Source: an uncultured bacterium (GTDB lineage: Bacteria > Krumholzibacteriota > Krumholzibacteriia > LZORAL124-64-63). Taken from it: a stretch of 64,000 bases of DNA. The stretch is taken from positions 1-64,000 of the forward strand of contig CALMJK010000005.1 of NCBI GenBank assembly GCA_937864225.1. The letters are read 5' to 3'. The translations under genes and the position numbers were made by a program. Shown in pieces: positions 25,121 through 34,088 of this stretch; positions within the stretch are counted from its first letter, which is position 1; every line of letters starts with the position of its first letter. The notes beneath the pieces were generated by a model that did not search any database, was not told the DNA's origin, and worked only from the letters and a program-made list of their open reading frames with translations.

Positions 25121-26074
25121 CTAATTCACGGCGTCCACCTCGGCGCACGTCTTCGCGACCGAGGTCACCGATTTCTTGAGCGCGGCCTTCTCGCCGGCGG
25201 TCAGCTTGACCTCGATCACCTTTTCGACGCCGCCGGCCCCCAGGAGCGCCGGCACGCCGACGAAAAGCCCCTCGACGCCGTACTCGCCCTCGAGCAGGGT
25301 GCAGACGGCGAGAATCTTCTTCTTGTCGAAGGCGATGGCTTCGAGCATTTGCAGCGCGGACCAGGCGGGGCTCACGAACGCCGAGCCGCTGCCCAGCAGG
25401 CCGACGACCTCGCCACCTGCCTTGCGCGTGCGGGCCTCGATGGCGTCGAGCGTCGGGCCGTCGATGAATTCCTCGACCGGCATGCCCGCGATGCGGCAGC
25501 AAGAGCGGATCGGGACCATGTCGTCGCCGTGGCCTCCGAGCACAAGCGCCTCCACGTTCTCCACGGACACGCCGGCCGCCTTCGCGACGAAGTAGCGATA
25601 GCGACTCGAATCGAGCACGCCAGCCATGCCCACGATGCGGCTCTTGGCCGCGCCCAGCTTCTTGTAGAGCCGGTAGACGATGGCGTCGAGAGGGTTGGCG
25701 ACGGAAATGATGAAGGCCTTGGGGCAGTTCTTCTTCAGGCCGTCAGCCACCGCGTCGGTGATCTTGAGGTTGGTCGCCAGCAATTCCTCGCGGCTGGGAT
25801 ATGTGCCGTCCGGGCGCACCGTGCGCGGCACGCCCGCCGTGTTGATCACGAATTCGGAACCCTTGAGGACGTCGTAGGCCTTCGATCCCTCGAGATCGAC
25901 GTCCGCCATGATGACCGGCGTGCCTTCGGCGATGTCCAGGCACTTGCCCTTGGCCACGTCCGGTCCCTTCACGTCGACCATCGCGACCTCGCGCGCCAGG
26001 CGCCGCGTCGCGATCTCCGCCGCCAGCACGCCGCCGATCTGCCCGCCGCCGATCAGCCCGATCTTCTTCAGCAT
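25121..26074 (-). CDS. mdh: Malate dehydrogenase (LDH-like fold)
   Basis: A 317-residue NAD-dependent dehydrogenase that interconverts malate and oxaloacetate. The Rossmann motif is GGGQIGG (9-15). The specificity loop reads AGVPRT, with the arginine expected of malate rather than lactate dehydrogenases. Also present are the catalytic VLGGHGDDMVP histidine, the substrate arginine in LDSSRYR, and SVANPLDA. The loop after AGVPRT is slightly longer than usual (VRPDGTYPSREELLATN). GGAGAAGG before the ATG at 26074 supports this start over 26110. Confidence 0.92.
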   Translation of the reverse strand: MLKKIGLIGGGQIGGVLAAEIATRRLAREVAMVDVKGPDVAKGKCLDIAEGTPVIMADVDLEGSKAYDVLKGSEFVINTAGVPRTVRPDGTYPSREELLATNLKITDAVADGLKKNCPKAFIISVANPLDAIVYRLYKKLGAAKSRIVGMAGVLDSSRYRYFVAKAAGVSVENVEALVLGGHGDDMVPIRSCCRIAGMPVEEFIDGPTLDAIEARTRKAGGEVVGLLGSGSAFVSPAWSALQMLEAIAFDKKKILAVCTLLEGEYGVEGLFVGVPALLGAGGVEKVIEVKLTAGEKAALKKSVTSVAKTCAEVDAVN

Positions 26075-26113
26075 CGTCCTTCTCCTTCTTGGTGGCCCGT
26101 AGGCCGGCAAGTC

Positions 26114-26131
26114 GGCGGCCGGGAGGCCGCC
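26114..26131 (-). terminator. GC hairpin between the Nudix gene and mdh
   Basis: A perfect seven-base stem GGCGGCC / GGCCGCC with a four-base loop lies five bases after the Nudix stop on the minus strand and 40 bases before mdh. There is no U-tract, so termination is only a possibility. Confidence 0.3.
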
Positions 26132-26135
26132 CCCC

Positions 26136-26807
26136 TCAAGCGCGCGCCGCGGCGCGCGCGAACATCCCCTCGATCGCGATCCGCGACCAGTCCTCGAAGG
26201 TTCCCTCGTCGGGGCCGCCGCGCGGGCCCAGCAAGCCCGGCAGCCGGCTCGCCTCGATCCAGCGCACCTGCTCCGGCTCCGCCTGCGCCGCCACGGTGGT
26301 GGCGATCGCCGCGTCGTCGCCCGGCACGGCGTCGAGGTCGACGGCGAAGACGACCCCGAAGTGGACGCTCGACACGTCCTCGCGCTCGGAGTTGATGAAC
26401 CCGGCCGGCGTCAGCCGCGTCGGCTGCGCCTCGATCCCTGTCTCCTCGGCCAGTTCCCGCAGCGCCGCGGCCGTCACCAGCCCGTGCGCGGCCACCCGTG
26501 CGTCGTCGCGGTCGAGCGGCTCCACGTGCCCGCCGAACCCGATCGACCAGAGTCCGCCCAGCCTCCGCTCGGTGTGCGCCGCGCGCCGCTGGTAGGCCAG
26601 CACGCGGCGCGCGCCGTCCCGCGTCCGCGTGAGCACCATGTACGGGATGATCTGCTTGAAGTGTGAATTGCGCTCCATCGCCGCGCGCTCGGCGAAGAAC
26701 ACGTGCGGCAGCACGGCTTCGAGACTCACTGCGCCGGGGGGCAGGAACCCCTGGGGGCTGAGGCCCGGAAATAACTGGGCGCGCGGGACGACGAGGATGA
26801 AGCGCAC
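26136..26807 (-). CDS. Nudix hydrolase
   Basis: A 223-residue Nudix-fold protein. The catalytic box is split by an insertion: GGHVEPLDRDDARVAAHGL, then AALRELAEETGI, which still supplies the REUxEExGU core. This elongated box is seen in a subgroup of uncharacterised Nudix proteins. An N-terminal ~70-residue segment precedes the fold. The substrate is unknown. The GTG at 26807 has AAAGGA eight bases upstream and begins at VRFILVVPRA, where the sequence becomes protein-like. The DNA between it and the topoisomerase gene includes a short AT-rich stretch near 26961-26999 with a ten-base palindrome CCATCGATGG (26987-26996). Confidence 0.85.
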   Translation of the reverse strand: MRFILVVPRAQLFPGLSPQGFLPPGAVSLEAVLPHVFFAERAAMERNSHFKQIIPYMVLTRTRDGARRVLAYQRRAAHTERRLGGLWSIGFGGHVEPLDRDDARVAAHGLVTAAALRELAEETGIEAQPTRLTPAGFINSEREDVSSVHFGVVFAVDLDAVPGDDAAIATTVAAQAEPEQVRWIEASRLPGLLGPRGGPDEGTFEDWSRIAIEGMFARAAARA

Positions 26808-27009
26808 GGTGCGGATCCTTTCAGGCGAGGCTCGACGCGGACGACGGCCAGGCTCGTCGATGGTCGAGCCAAGGTAGCAGAAGGGCCCCGCGGGGGAAAG
26901 AGGGGCCTTGCGCCGGGAGGCCGCCCGCGGCCGCCGGCGAGGAGGCAAGAGGCCGAAGTTCTAACCTATTGAAAGATCTGTTTTTACCATCGATGGAAAG
27001 CTCGGCGCC

Positions 27010-28308
27010 CTACGGCAGAAACGCCTCCGTCCGCGCCAACTTGCGCGGCAAGTACTCGTCGATCACGTAGTTGAGTCCGTGCTTGGCCAGGGCCTGCTGC
27101 TCGGCGCGAACGCCCATGCGGATCATCTGGTCGAGCGCCTTCTGCCATGTCTTGTGGTGGAGGATGAAGGGATCGTTTTTCAGGGCGTCCTTCGCCCGCT
27201 TGATGTCCACGTCCTTGAGCGGGTGCGTGGGCAATTCGTAATCAACGATGTCCTGCGGCGTGATGCCCAGGAACCGCGCCTGCGGCACGCAGAAGAATTC
27301 GTTCAAGTGCGCCGCGTTGCCGCTGCCGACCTTGAGGGTGCGGTAGATGTTGGAGTACCCGTAGGGATCGCCGTCCACGAACACGTAAACCGGCAGCTTC
27401 TTCTCGTCGGCGAGCCGGCGCACGAAGCGTCGGCAGGCGCGTGTCGGCACGCCGCCGAGCGAGACGAGGATGCAGTCGGCCTCTCGCCAGTAGTTGTGTT
27501 TGACCAGCCGCTGGAACATGCCGGCGGTCTCGATGCAGAGAATGAACCTCGCGTTCGTCTCGAAATCCAGATGCTCGACCGAGATCGGTATGGAGTAGGC
27601 GCCGCTGCCGAATTTCGTGCAGTCGATGCGCAGCAACTCGCCCGTGTCGCGGTCGCGGTCGATGACGACCAGCCGCCCCGCCACCTCGCCGCCTTTCTCC
27701 TCGGGCACGAAGCCGAGCTGTTCGCGGTTGACGCCGAACAGCGCTTCGACGTCCTCCATGACGGCGTCGGACTCGGGCTGTTCGGCGAAGCGAGCATCGG
27801 CCCAGTTCTTCGAGACGTAGTAGGCCTCCCGCTTGGTGGCGATGTCGTCGGTCTCGACCAACTCCTTCGAGAGCGCCATCATCTTGAGCGTCTGGGCGAA
27901 GGTCTTGACCGTGCCCACGGTCAACGCGCGTTCCTTGAGCCGTCCCCTGAGCTCGAAAAAGCCCGCCGACGGCAGGTAGCGCACGTTCTGCAGCGAGCGC
28001 AGCGGGAACTTGAGCGAGGGCTTGCCGCCCTTGAGGATCGTCGTCCGGATCCCCGTGGCCTGGGTGCGGATCCGGTCGAGCACCGCGCGCGCGTCGGCAG
28101 GCTTGTTTCGGCGCGTCCGCCGCGCGGACGAGGCGGGGACGGCCGCGACGGGGGGCGCGGAACGGGCGGTCGCTCGCGCTTTCTTGGCCGGCTTGGCCTT
28201 CGCGGTCGGATGCGTCGGCTTGGCCGCTGCCGCCGCCGTTCGTCGCGGCGCGCCGAACTGCAGTTCCGCCTGGGCGGCGGCCGTGACTCTTGTCTTCGCC
28301 ATGGTCAT
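27010..28308 (-). CDS. top6A: DNA topoisomerase VI subunit A (Spo11-like)
   Basis: The DNA-cleaving subunit of type IIB topoisomerase VI, 432 residues. After a basic Ala/Lys/Arg low-complexity extension (1-70) comes the winged-helix CAP domain with the catalytic tyrosine in TKREAYY (Y164), and a Toprim domain with FILCIETAG and VFVDGDPYGYSN supplying the metal-binding E and DxD. The N-terminal extension makes it longer than the roughly 370-390 residues of archaeal enzymes. The start could be ATG 28308 or 28302; GGGAG sits three and nine bases before them. It is the last gene of a unit with topVI-B and an M32 peptidase. Topo VI is typical of archaea and plants and rare in bacteria. Confidence 0.93.
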   Translation of the reverse strand: MTMAKTRVTAAAQAELQFGAPRRTAAAAAKPTHPTAKAKPAKKARATARSAPPVAAVPASSARRTRRNKPADARAVLDRIRTQATGIRTTILKGGKPSLKFPLRSLQNVRYLPSAGFFELRGRLKERALTVGTVKTFAQTLKMMALSKELVETDDIATKREAYYVSKNWADARFAEQPESDAVMEDVEALFGVNREQLGFVPEEKGGEVAGRLVVIDRDRDTGELLRIDCTKFGSGAYSIPISVEHLDFETNARFILCIETAGMFQRLVKHNYWREADCILVSLGGVPTRACRRFVRRLADEKKLPVYVFVDGDPYGYSNIYRTLKVGSGNAAHLNEFFCVPQARFLGITPQDIVDYELPTHPLKDVDIKRAKDALKNDPFILHHKTWQKALDQMIRMGVRAEQQALAKHGLNYVIDEYLPRKLARTEAFLP

Positions 28309-28339
28309 CGTCTCCCGCCGCCGTCGCCGGGCGGCGCGC

Positions 28340-29848
28340 TCACAGTCCGTACAGCTGGCCGAACTTGCGGCGCAGGTGGCTCAAGAACGGCTCCGTGTCG
28401 AGGTCGCGTCCCGTCACGTCGCGGCAGAGCTCCGCCGCCGACCACAGCCGCGCCCGAACGTGGATCTTGCGTCGCAGCCAGTCCAGCAGGGGTCCGGTCT
28501 GGCCGCGCGACACCAAATCCGGCAGATCCGGCAGTTCTGTCGCGGCCTGCGCGTGAAACTGCGCCGCGTACAGGTTGCCGAGCGCGTAGGTCGGGAAATA
28601 GCCGAACAATCCGCTGGCCCAGTGGATGTCCTGCAGCACGCCCTCGGCGTCGCGCGCCGGCGTCACGCCCAGCGACTGGCGCATGCCGGCGTCCCAGAGC
28701 GCGGGCAGCTGGGCGACCTGGATGTCGCCCGCCAGCAGCGCGCGCTCCAGCTCGAATCGCAACACGATGTGCAGATTGTACGTGATTTCATCCGCTTCGA
28801 TGCGTATCAGCGAAGGGCGCACGACGTTGACCGCGCGATGGAGGTCTTCGGCGTCCGCATGTGCGAGCGCCGCCGGAAAGAGCCGCCGCGCTCGCGGCGC
28901 CCAGCAGGTCCAGAATTCACGGCTGCGGCCGATCAGATTCTCCCACAGTCGCGACTGCGACTCGTGGATGCCGAGGCTGGCGCAGTCGCTCACCGGCGTG
29001 CCTTCCAGCTCCGCCGGCAGTCCCTGCTCGTACAGCCCATGCCCGGCCTCGTGGATCGTCGCGTAGAGACCCACGCGCAAGTCGCGCTGGTCGTAGCGCG
29101 TGGTCAGCCGCACGTCGCCCCGGCTGGTGGCCGACGTGAAGGGATGGGCCGAGACATCCAAGCGGCCCGCGCTCGGGTCGAAACCCATCGCCGCGAGCAC
29201 CTCGCGCGACAGCTGCTCCTGGGCCGCGACGGCAAAATCGCCGGTGAGCAATGCTCCGGGGTCGCCCGCCGCTTTGTCGCCGCGGGCGGCTGTCGTGACG
29301 GTGGCGAGCAGATCGGCCAGTTCCATCCGCAGTCGCGCGAAGAGCGGCGCCAAGTCGGCCGCGCGGGCGCCCGGCTCGAAGTCGTCGAGCAGGGCATCAT
29401 ACGGCTCGGCGCCGCATCCGATGGCGGCCGCCTCGCGCCGCTTCAGATCGACGACTCTTGTCAGATGGGGGGCGAACCCCGGCCAATCGCTGCGCTCGCG
29501 GGCTTGCGCCCACGCCTGCTGGGCCAGACTCGTGGCCTCCGCCAGCTCGGTCACGAGGGAGCGGTCGACCTTGACGGCACGGTCGCGCGCGCGGCGCGCC
29601 TCGCGGACGATGGCGGCGTCCACGGCGTCGAGCCGGTCGCCGGCGCAAGCTTCGATCAGCGCGTCTAGCTCGGGATCGCACAGCCTTTCGTGGCGCACGC
29701 CGGCCAGCGCGGCGCTCTGCCGCGCCCGCGCCGGCACGCCGCGCGGCGGGAGCATGACCTCCTGGTCCCAGGCCAGGAGCGTCGCCGCGCCCGACAGGTC
29801 GTTCAACTCCCGCAGGCGGGTCAGCAGGCGATTCCATTCGGCACTCAT
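28340..29848 (-). CDS. M32 carboxypeptidase Taq
   Basis: A 502-residue zinc carboxypeptidase that removes C-terminal residues from peptides. It has the metal motif HEAGH (H266-H270) followed by LYEQGLP, and the family IHESQSRLWEN with the third ligand. The N-terminus LLTRLRELNDLSGAATLLAWDQEV and the C-terminal GYFPTYALGNLYAAQF are also typical. The length is usual for the family (~500). GGGAG precedes the ATG. It sits between the two topoisomerase VI subunits, 27 bases after B and 31 before A, so it is almost certainly co-transcribed with them, though no functional link is known. Confidence 0.94.
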   Translation of the reverse strand: MSAEWNRLLTRLRELNDLSGAATLLAWDQEVMLPPRGVPARARQSAALAGVRHERLCDPELDALIEACAGDRLDAVDAAIVREARRARDRAVKVDRSLVTELAEATSLAQQAWAQARERSDWPGFAPHLTRVVDLKRREAAAIGCGAEPYDALLDDFEPGARAADLAPLFARLRMELADLLATVTTAARGDKAAGDPGALLTGDFAVAAQEQLSREVLAAMGFDPSAGRLDVSAHPFTSATSRGDVRLTTRYDQRDLRVGLYATIHEAGHGLYEQGLPAELEGTPVSDCASLGIHESQSRLWENLIGRSREFWTCWAPRARRLFPAALAHADAEDLHRAVNVVRPSLIRIEADEITYNLHIVLRFELERALLAGDIQVAQLPALWDAGMRQSLGVTPARDAEGVLQDIHWASGLFGYFPTYALGNLYAAQFHAQAATELPDLPDLVSRGQTGPLLDWLRRKIHVRARLWSAAELCRDVTGRDLDTEPFLSHLRRKFGQLYGL

Positions 29849-29875
29849 GTTGGCACTCCCGGTCCAGACGCGACC

Positions 29876-31588
29876 TCACGCCTTGTGGCTGCGCTCCAGC
29901 GTGTCGGTGAGCGTCGCGACGATCTCGGCGCGCTCGGCTGCCGGCAAGGCGAGGATCTCGCGCAGGGCGTCGCCGATGTGGGGGATGTACTTCTGGATGT
30001 AGCTCTGCTTCTTCCAGGCCTCGTGTTCGCGCGCTCCGCGCCGAATGTGTCGCTGCAGGCGCCGGCCCGCCTCCTGCAAGGCGAGTCTGACCTCGCGCAC
30101 GATCTCGGGATAGTGCGCGATCGCCTCCTTGCTCTCGGACGTGAACGGAACCCAGACCGAAGCCATGTGCACGAAGATGACCAGCGGGCCCGAGGGCAGG
30201 GCGCCGCGACTCTGCTGCAGCCCGTACGCGCGCCAGTTGCTGGCCAGCACCGATTTGGAGATCGCGCAGGCGGAGGCCTGATAGAGCAGCGGCACGCGGT
30301 TGGCGAAGCGCAGGACTTGTGCCAGTTCGTCGGCCGGCAACTGGCCGCCGTAGGCGAGACCGACCTCGATCTGGAACGGATTGCCGCGGTAGACCGCGGG
30401 CGGCCGCGTGACGCCCGTGTGGAAATCGGCCGGGAAGCGTTGCCTCAGTCCCGCCAGGATCAGCTCTTCGCCGATGGGCGACAGGCAGTCCGTCGGCGGC
30501 GCCGGGATGCGCGCGGCCGCGATCGCCTCGAGCAGCCGCTGCACCTCGTCCTGCGAAACGTGGCGCGGGCTGCGGCTGGCCGGCAGGCGCGCCGCCTCGA
30601 GGATGCCGTCGGCGGTTTTCGGGCCGACGCGGCAGAAATCCTGCTTCAGGAACGCGCCCACGTTGCGCGCGCGCGTCTCCTTGAGCATGCGCAGCATCAG
30701 GCCCAGTTCCACGCCGTGAGGGTGCGGCTGGATCTCGGCGGCCGCCGGGGGCAGTTCATGGGCGGCGCGCGGGTAGTCGACCGCCTCGCCGCGTGGGCTG
30801 AGATAGGACAGGCTCACGTGCGGATTCGCCACAGCCGTCTGCTGCAAATACGTGTCCACGGAGTGCTGGCCGCGCTTGTAGGAACCGGTCAACTCGATTT
30901 CCACGCGCGTGCCGTGTTCGCGTTCCCACGCCACGACCTCGTCGCGCAGCACGACGGGCTCGTTCTTCTTCATGTCGAGCACCAGTTCGCAGCGGCGCGT
31001 CGCCTGCTGCGGACCGGCGCGGCTGACGATCACGACCGGCTTGCCCGTCGTGAGCTGGCCGTACATGCCGGCCGCCGAGATGCCGATGCCCTGTTGGCCT
31101 CGGCTTTGACGCAGTCGGTGGAACTTGGAGCCATAAAGGAGCTTGCCGAAGATGCGTGGGATCTGCTCGCGCACGATGCCCGGCCCGTTGTCCTCCACGA
31201 CGACGCGGAAGCGTTCCTCACGCGCGGGAGCGGGAAGACCCCGGCGAGACGCGGCGCCGTTGCCGTTGTTGCGGCCCGTGTCCGCCTGTTCGTCGGCGTC
31301 GTCCAGCGGCTGGGCCGCTCGAGCCGGATCGCCCTCGCCGTTGCCATTGCCGGCGGCGCGCAGGGCGTGGATCTCCACGCGCACGTCGGGCAGGATGCCC
31401 GCCTCCTCGCACGCGTCGAGCGAGTTGTCCACCGCCTCCTTGATGGCGGTCATCAGAGCCTTGGCGGGGGAGTCGAAACCGAGCAGGTGGCGGTTCTTGG
31501 TGAAGAACTCGCTGATCGAGATCTCGCGCTGTTGGCGGGCGAGATCCTGGGCGGACGTCCGGGAGCGCTCCTTCGCTGGTTTGGCCAT
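29876..31588 (-). CDS. top6B: DNA topoisomerase VI subunit B (GHKL ATPase)
   Basis: The ATPase subunit of topoisomerase VI, 570 residues. The Bergerat fold has [17 protein letters not shown] (N box), VEDNGPGI, and the lid [17 protein letters not shown]. Then come the H2TH region (around [20 protein letters not shown]) and the transducer domain with [15 protein letters not shown] Gly/Asn/Asp-rich insert (about 58-92) separates the first strand from VEDNGPGI, a spot normally compact. No Shine-Dalgarno sequence precedes the ATG at 31588. A -10-like TACAGT ends nine bases upstream, so the mRNA may be leaderless. It heads the operon top6B, M32 peptidase, top6A. Confidence 0.94.
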   Translation of the reverse strand: MAKPAKERSRTSAQDLARQQREISISEFFTKNRHLLGFDSPAKALMTAIKEAVDNSLDACEEAGILPDVRVEIHALRAAGNGNGEGDPARAAQPLDDADEQADTGRNNGNGAASRRGLPAPAREERFRVVVEDNGPGIVREQIPRIFGKLLYGSKFHRLRQSRGQQGIGISAAGMYGQLTTGKPVVIVSRAGPQQATRRCELVLDMKKNEPVVLRDEVVAWEREHGTRVEIELTGSYKRGQHSVDTYLQQTAVANPHVSLSYLSPRGEAVDYPRAAHELPPAAAEIQPHPHGVELGLMLRMLKETRARNVGAFLKQDFCRVGPKTADGILEAARLPASRSPRHVSQDEVQRLLEAIAAARIPAPPTDCLSPIGEELILAGLRQRFPADFHTGVTRPPAVYRGNPFQIEVGLAYGGQLPADELAQVLRFANRVPLLYQASACAISKSVLASNWRAYGLQQSRGALPSGPLVIFVHMASVWVPFTSESKEAIAHYPEIVREVRLALQEAGRRLQRHIRRGAREHEAWKKQSYIQKYIPHIGDALREILALPAAERAEIVATLTDTLERSHKA

Positions 31589-31597
31589 GGCGGGGCA

Positions 31598-31626
31598 ACT
31601 GTAGGCGATCGCGCGGCGCCGGGCAA
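31598..31626 (-). promoter_or_regulatory. Candidate promoter immediately upstream of top6B
   Basis: On the minus strand TTGCCC (31626-31621) and TACAGT (31603-31598) are 17 bases apart. The -10 hexamer ends nine bases before the ATG at 31588, which would place the transcript start close to the start codon. Four of six matches in each hexamer. Confidence 0.35.
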
Positions 31627-31656
31627 GACCCGTCGCCGTCGCGCCCGGCTAGACAT

Positions 31657-31738
31657 GGCCGCCCCTCGCTGCGACCGGACGACCACGCTCATGGCGGTTG
31701 GCAGGATCCATCGGGTGGTGGACTGCCGAGGGGCGGCC
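31657..31738. repeat. Perfect 12-base inverted repeat
   Basis: GGCCGCCCCTCG at 31657-31668 is exactly repeated in reverse complement as CGAGGGGCGGCC at 31727-31738, with a 58-base loop. It could form a long hairpin in DNA or RNA. It lies in the gene-free stretch between the secreted protein gene and top6B. No known element was recognised. Confidence 0.7.
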
Positions 31739-31888
31739 GGCGCGGGACCCAGCAGGATCGGGGCCGGACGAAGCGCAGCGGCGCGGCGTTTCGCGGTGGG
31801 CGCCGCGGTGGCGCGCGATTTCCCACCCGTGGGCGCATCGCCGGGCAGGTGGCGGCATTGTGCCATGCGGCGTCGGCGCCGCCGATCG

Positions 31889-32872
31889 CTAACGGAAACG
31901 GGCTTTGAGCGCCCCCCAGCTCTCGCTCTCGGTCGGCACGGCTCCCGACAGCGCGCAGCCGACGCTCAGCGTGAAGCCGGCCTCGTAAACCGTGTCGGGG
32001 GCGCGCAGGGCGTCCACGGCGAGATACAGCGTGCGCCGCGCGCCCGCGTCGCCGTTGTCGAACATCAACGTCTCGGCCTGGCCGGCCAGGTTCTGGTCGG
32101 CGAAGGCGAGGCATGTCGCCTCGGGGCCGCAACCATCGAACAGCCAGAGGGCGGTGTCGAGGGCAGGGGCCGAAACCGTCGAGATCAGCGTGCTGTCGCG
32201 CATCGTGACAGCGAACCATGCTTCCCCGCCCTGCTCGAGGTACGGAGAACAGTCGTACTGCTCGATCGCGTCGGCTGCCTCCCAGAGCGTGCCTTCGAAC
32301 AACTGGGGCTCGGTCTGGCACTCGACGGGCGTGGCGCTCCCCTCGCACACCTCTTCCGGCACGCCGGCAGCGAGCGTGCGCACCAGGACTGCGAACGGTC
32401 CGACCGCCCCCTCGTATCCGTCCACGACGAGAAAGTACTCCCCCGGCGCGACGCGCAGGCCCAGCTGCGTGTTGCCCGCCGCGAGACAGGCGTCGCCGTC
32501 ACAGGCCGAGAGCAGGAACAGGTCGTGGTCGATCCCGCTGATCGCCAGCGCGGCGGTCAGGACGATCTCCTCCGACACGACGAGTCGGAACACCACCTCG
32601 CCGCCTGACTCGTTCCAGGCGACGCAGGAATAGCCGGCGTTCACGTCGTACGCGGCGGTCGTGTCTCCGCTCAAGGTTGTGTCGGCGCCCGCGGAGAGGG
32701 CGACGACGGGCGCTCCGTCGCAGGCTAGCGGCGCCAGCGTGGGCGCGGACCCCGACCAGGTCAGCCGCTCGTCCTTGCCGGTGGCCCAGGGAGAGGCGAA
32801 GGCGGTGGAAACGGCCGGCAACGTCGCGGCCAAAGCGACAAGGGATGCCAGGACTGTGAACGCGGTCGGCAT
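31889..32872 (-). CDS. Secreted cysteine-rich beta-sandwich protein, function unknown
   Basis: A 327-residue exported protein, not assigned to a named family. A signal peptide (1-27) is followed by two related regions (about 40-170 and 180-310). Each contains a YSCVAWNESGGEVVF- or YDCSPYLEQGGEAWF-type opening, a DHDLFLL or DTALWLF strand and a CDGDACLA or CGPEATCLA loop. This resembles pre-peptidase C-terminal (PPC) beta-sandwich repeats of secreted proteins. The many cysteines suggest disulfides. The C-terminus is SWGALKARFR, which may be a conserved tail. No Shine-Dalgarno sequence precedes the ATG; TAACAT lies six bases upstream, so leaderless initiation is possible. It stands alone between top6B and the polysaccharide genes. 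Confidence 0.65.
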   Translation of the reverse strand: MPTAFTVLASLVALAATLPAVSTAFASPWATGKDERLTWSGSAPTLAPLACDGAPVVALSAGADTTLSGDTTAAYDVNAGYSCVAWNESGGEVVFRLVVSEEIVLTAALAISGIDHDLFLLSACDGDACLAAGNTQLGLRVAPGEYFLVVDGYEGAVGPFAVLVRTLAAGVPEEVCEGSATPVECQTEPQLFEGTLWEAADAIEQYDCSPYLEQGGEAWFAVTMRDSTLISTVSAPALDTALWLFDGCGPEATCLAFADQNLAGQAETLMFDNGDAGARRTLYLAVDALRAPDTVYEAGFTLSVGCALSGAVPTESESWGALKARFR

Positions 32873-32921
32873 GACGGCATGTTAGCACAAGAAGGCGCGG
32901 CGCGCAGGCGCCCCCTCCCCT

Positions 32922-34088
32922 TCACGCCCCGGCGCTGCCCCCGAGGATCTCGCGATAGACGCCGGCCGTCCTCTGCGCGATGGGCGCCAGCGCGAACTCC
33001 GCGCGTCCGATCTGTCGTGCCCGGCCCGCCAGACGGTGCCGCAGTCCGTCATCCCTGAGAATGGCCAGCACTCGTTCCGCGAGCCCTTCCACGTCCCCGA
33101 CGGGGCGCACGAACCCCGTCTCGCCCTCGCGGATCAGATACGGAATGCCGCCGGCGGCCGTCCCGACCATCGGCAGGCCGACCGCGTGAGCCTCACCGAG
33201 GGCGACCGGCGCCGTTTCCTCCAACGACGGCATCAGGAGCAGCGAGGCGCGCCCGTATTCCTCCCGCAGGACCGAGGACGGCACGAGACCGAGCAGGCGG
33301 ATGTGCTCGCCCAGTCCGCGCGCCGCGATGTGGCGGGCCACCGCGGTGTCGAGCGGCGTCCCCGAGGGCACGCCCAACAGGTGCATCGTCGCGTTCGGCA
33401 GATCGCGCAGCACGCGCTCCATGACGCGCAGGCTCGTCAAGGGATCCTTGCGCCGGCGCAGCCCGCCAACCACCAACACGTGGGGGCGGTCTGGTCGATT
33501 CTCGATCGCGAACAGCTCGTCGCTCACGGGATTGTTGATAACCCAGGTGCGCAGATCGGGAGAGGAGGGCAGCAGCGTACCTACGTAGCCGGAGGTGACA
33601 ACGACGTTGCGCAGGACCTTGAATTGCCCGCGGCCCCACGCGGCGCGAAACCGATTGCCCAAGCGGGTGACGACGGAAGGCGCCTCGTTCGGCTCTCGCC
33701 AGAAGATGCCGTGCACCGTGACCAGGCTTGGTAGGTCCGAGTCCAGCGCGCAAGCCGCCGGCAGGCCCAGGCCCTGGGCGTGCACGAGATCGGGCCGGAT
33801 CTCCTTCAGGAGGCGCGCCACCTTGCGCCTCTGCGGCCTCATGCGCAGGGGCTGGGAGAATCGATAGGGGTCCGTCAGGAAGTGGATCGTCGCGCCGTCG
33901 CGGACCGTGTGGCAATCGCTCGGCACGTCCTGCTGGCAGCAGACGACGTGCAGATCGACGTCCGGCAGCCCCGCTAGTCCCCGCGCCAGGCAGTGCGCGA
34001 CGGCCGTCACGCCGCCGGGGATGACGTCCGGGTCCCAGGGGTAGTTGCACACGAGGGCGATGCGCATGTTCGCCCGATTCCTGTTCAT
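32922..34088 (-). CDS. GT4-type glycosyltransferase
   Basis: A 388-residue GT-B glycosyltransferase. The N-terminal domain starts MRIALVCNYPWDPDVIPGGV. The C-terminal donor domain has VVGGLRRRKDP, ASLLLMPSLEETAPVALGEA (the E-x7-E type region) and VGTAAGGIPYLIREGETG, all typical of GT family 4 retaining enzymes. Donor and acceptor are unknown. The ATG at 34088 overlaps the methyltransferase stop as ATGA; a second ATG at 34067 (MRIALVC) matches the family start better. It is the third gene of the minus-strand unit with the epimerase at 35958 and is part of the surface glycan locus. Confidence 0.88.
   Translation of the reverse strand: MNRNRANMRIALVCNYPWDPDVIPGGVTAVAHCLARGLAGLPDVDLHVVCCQQDVPSDCHTVRDGATIHFLTDPYRFSQPLRMRPQRRKVARLLKEIRPDLVHAQGLGLPAACALDSDLPSLVTVHGIFWREPNEAPSVVTRLGNRFRAAWGRGQFKVLRNVVVTSGYVGTLLPSSPDLRTWVINNPVSDELFAIENRPDRPHVLVVGGLRRRKDPLTSLRVMERVLRDLPNATMHLLGVPSGTPLDTAVARHIAARGLGEHIRLLGLVPSSVLREEYGRASLLLMPSLEETAPVALGEAHAVGLPMVGTAAGGIPYLIREGETGFVRPVGDVEGLAERVLAILRDDGLRHRLAGRARQIGRAEFALAPIAQRTAGVYREILGGSAGA

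Larger units (their letters stand above)
31589..31888. other. 300-base gap upstream of top6B, no gene seen
   Basis: No open frame here has a ribosome site or protein-like composition. The stretch is very GC-rich. It holds the candidate top6B promoter, a seven-base inverted repeat GCCGGGC / GCCCGGC (31618-31649), and the 12-base inverted repeat listed separately. Confidence 0.6.

Noticed and set aside
26961-26999. AT-rich patch with CCATCGATGG near the end of top6A as a terminator
   Set aside because: The palindrome has too short a stem, and the T-run is on the wrong side for the minus-strand transcript.
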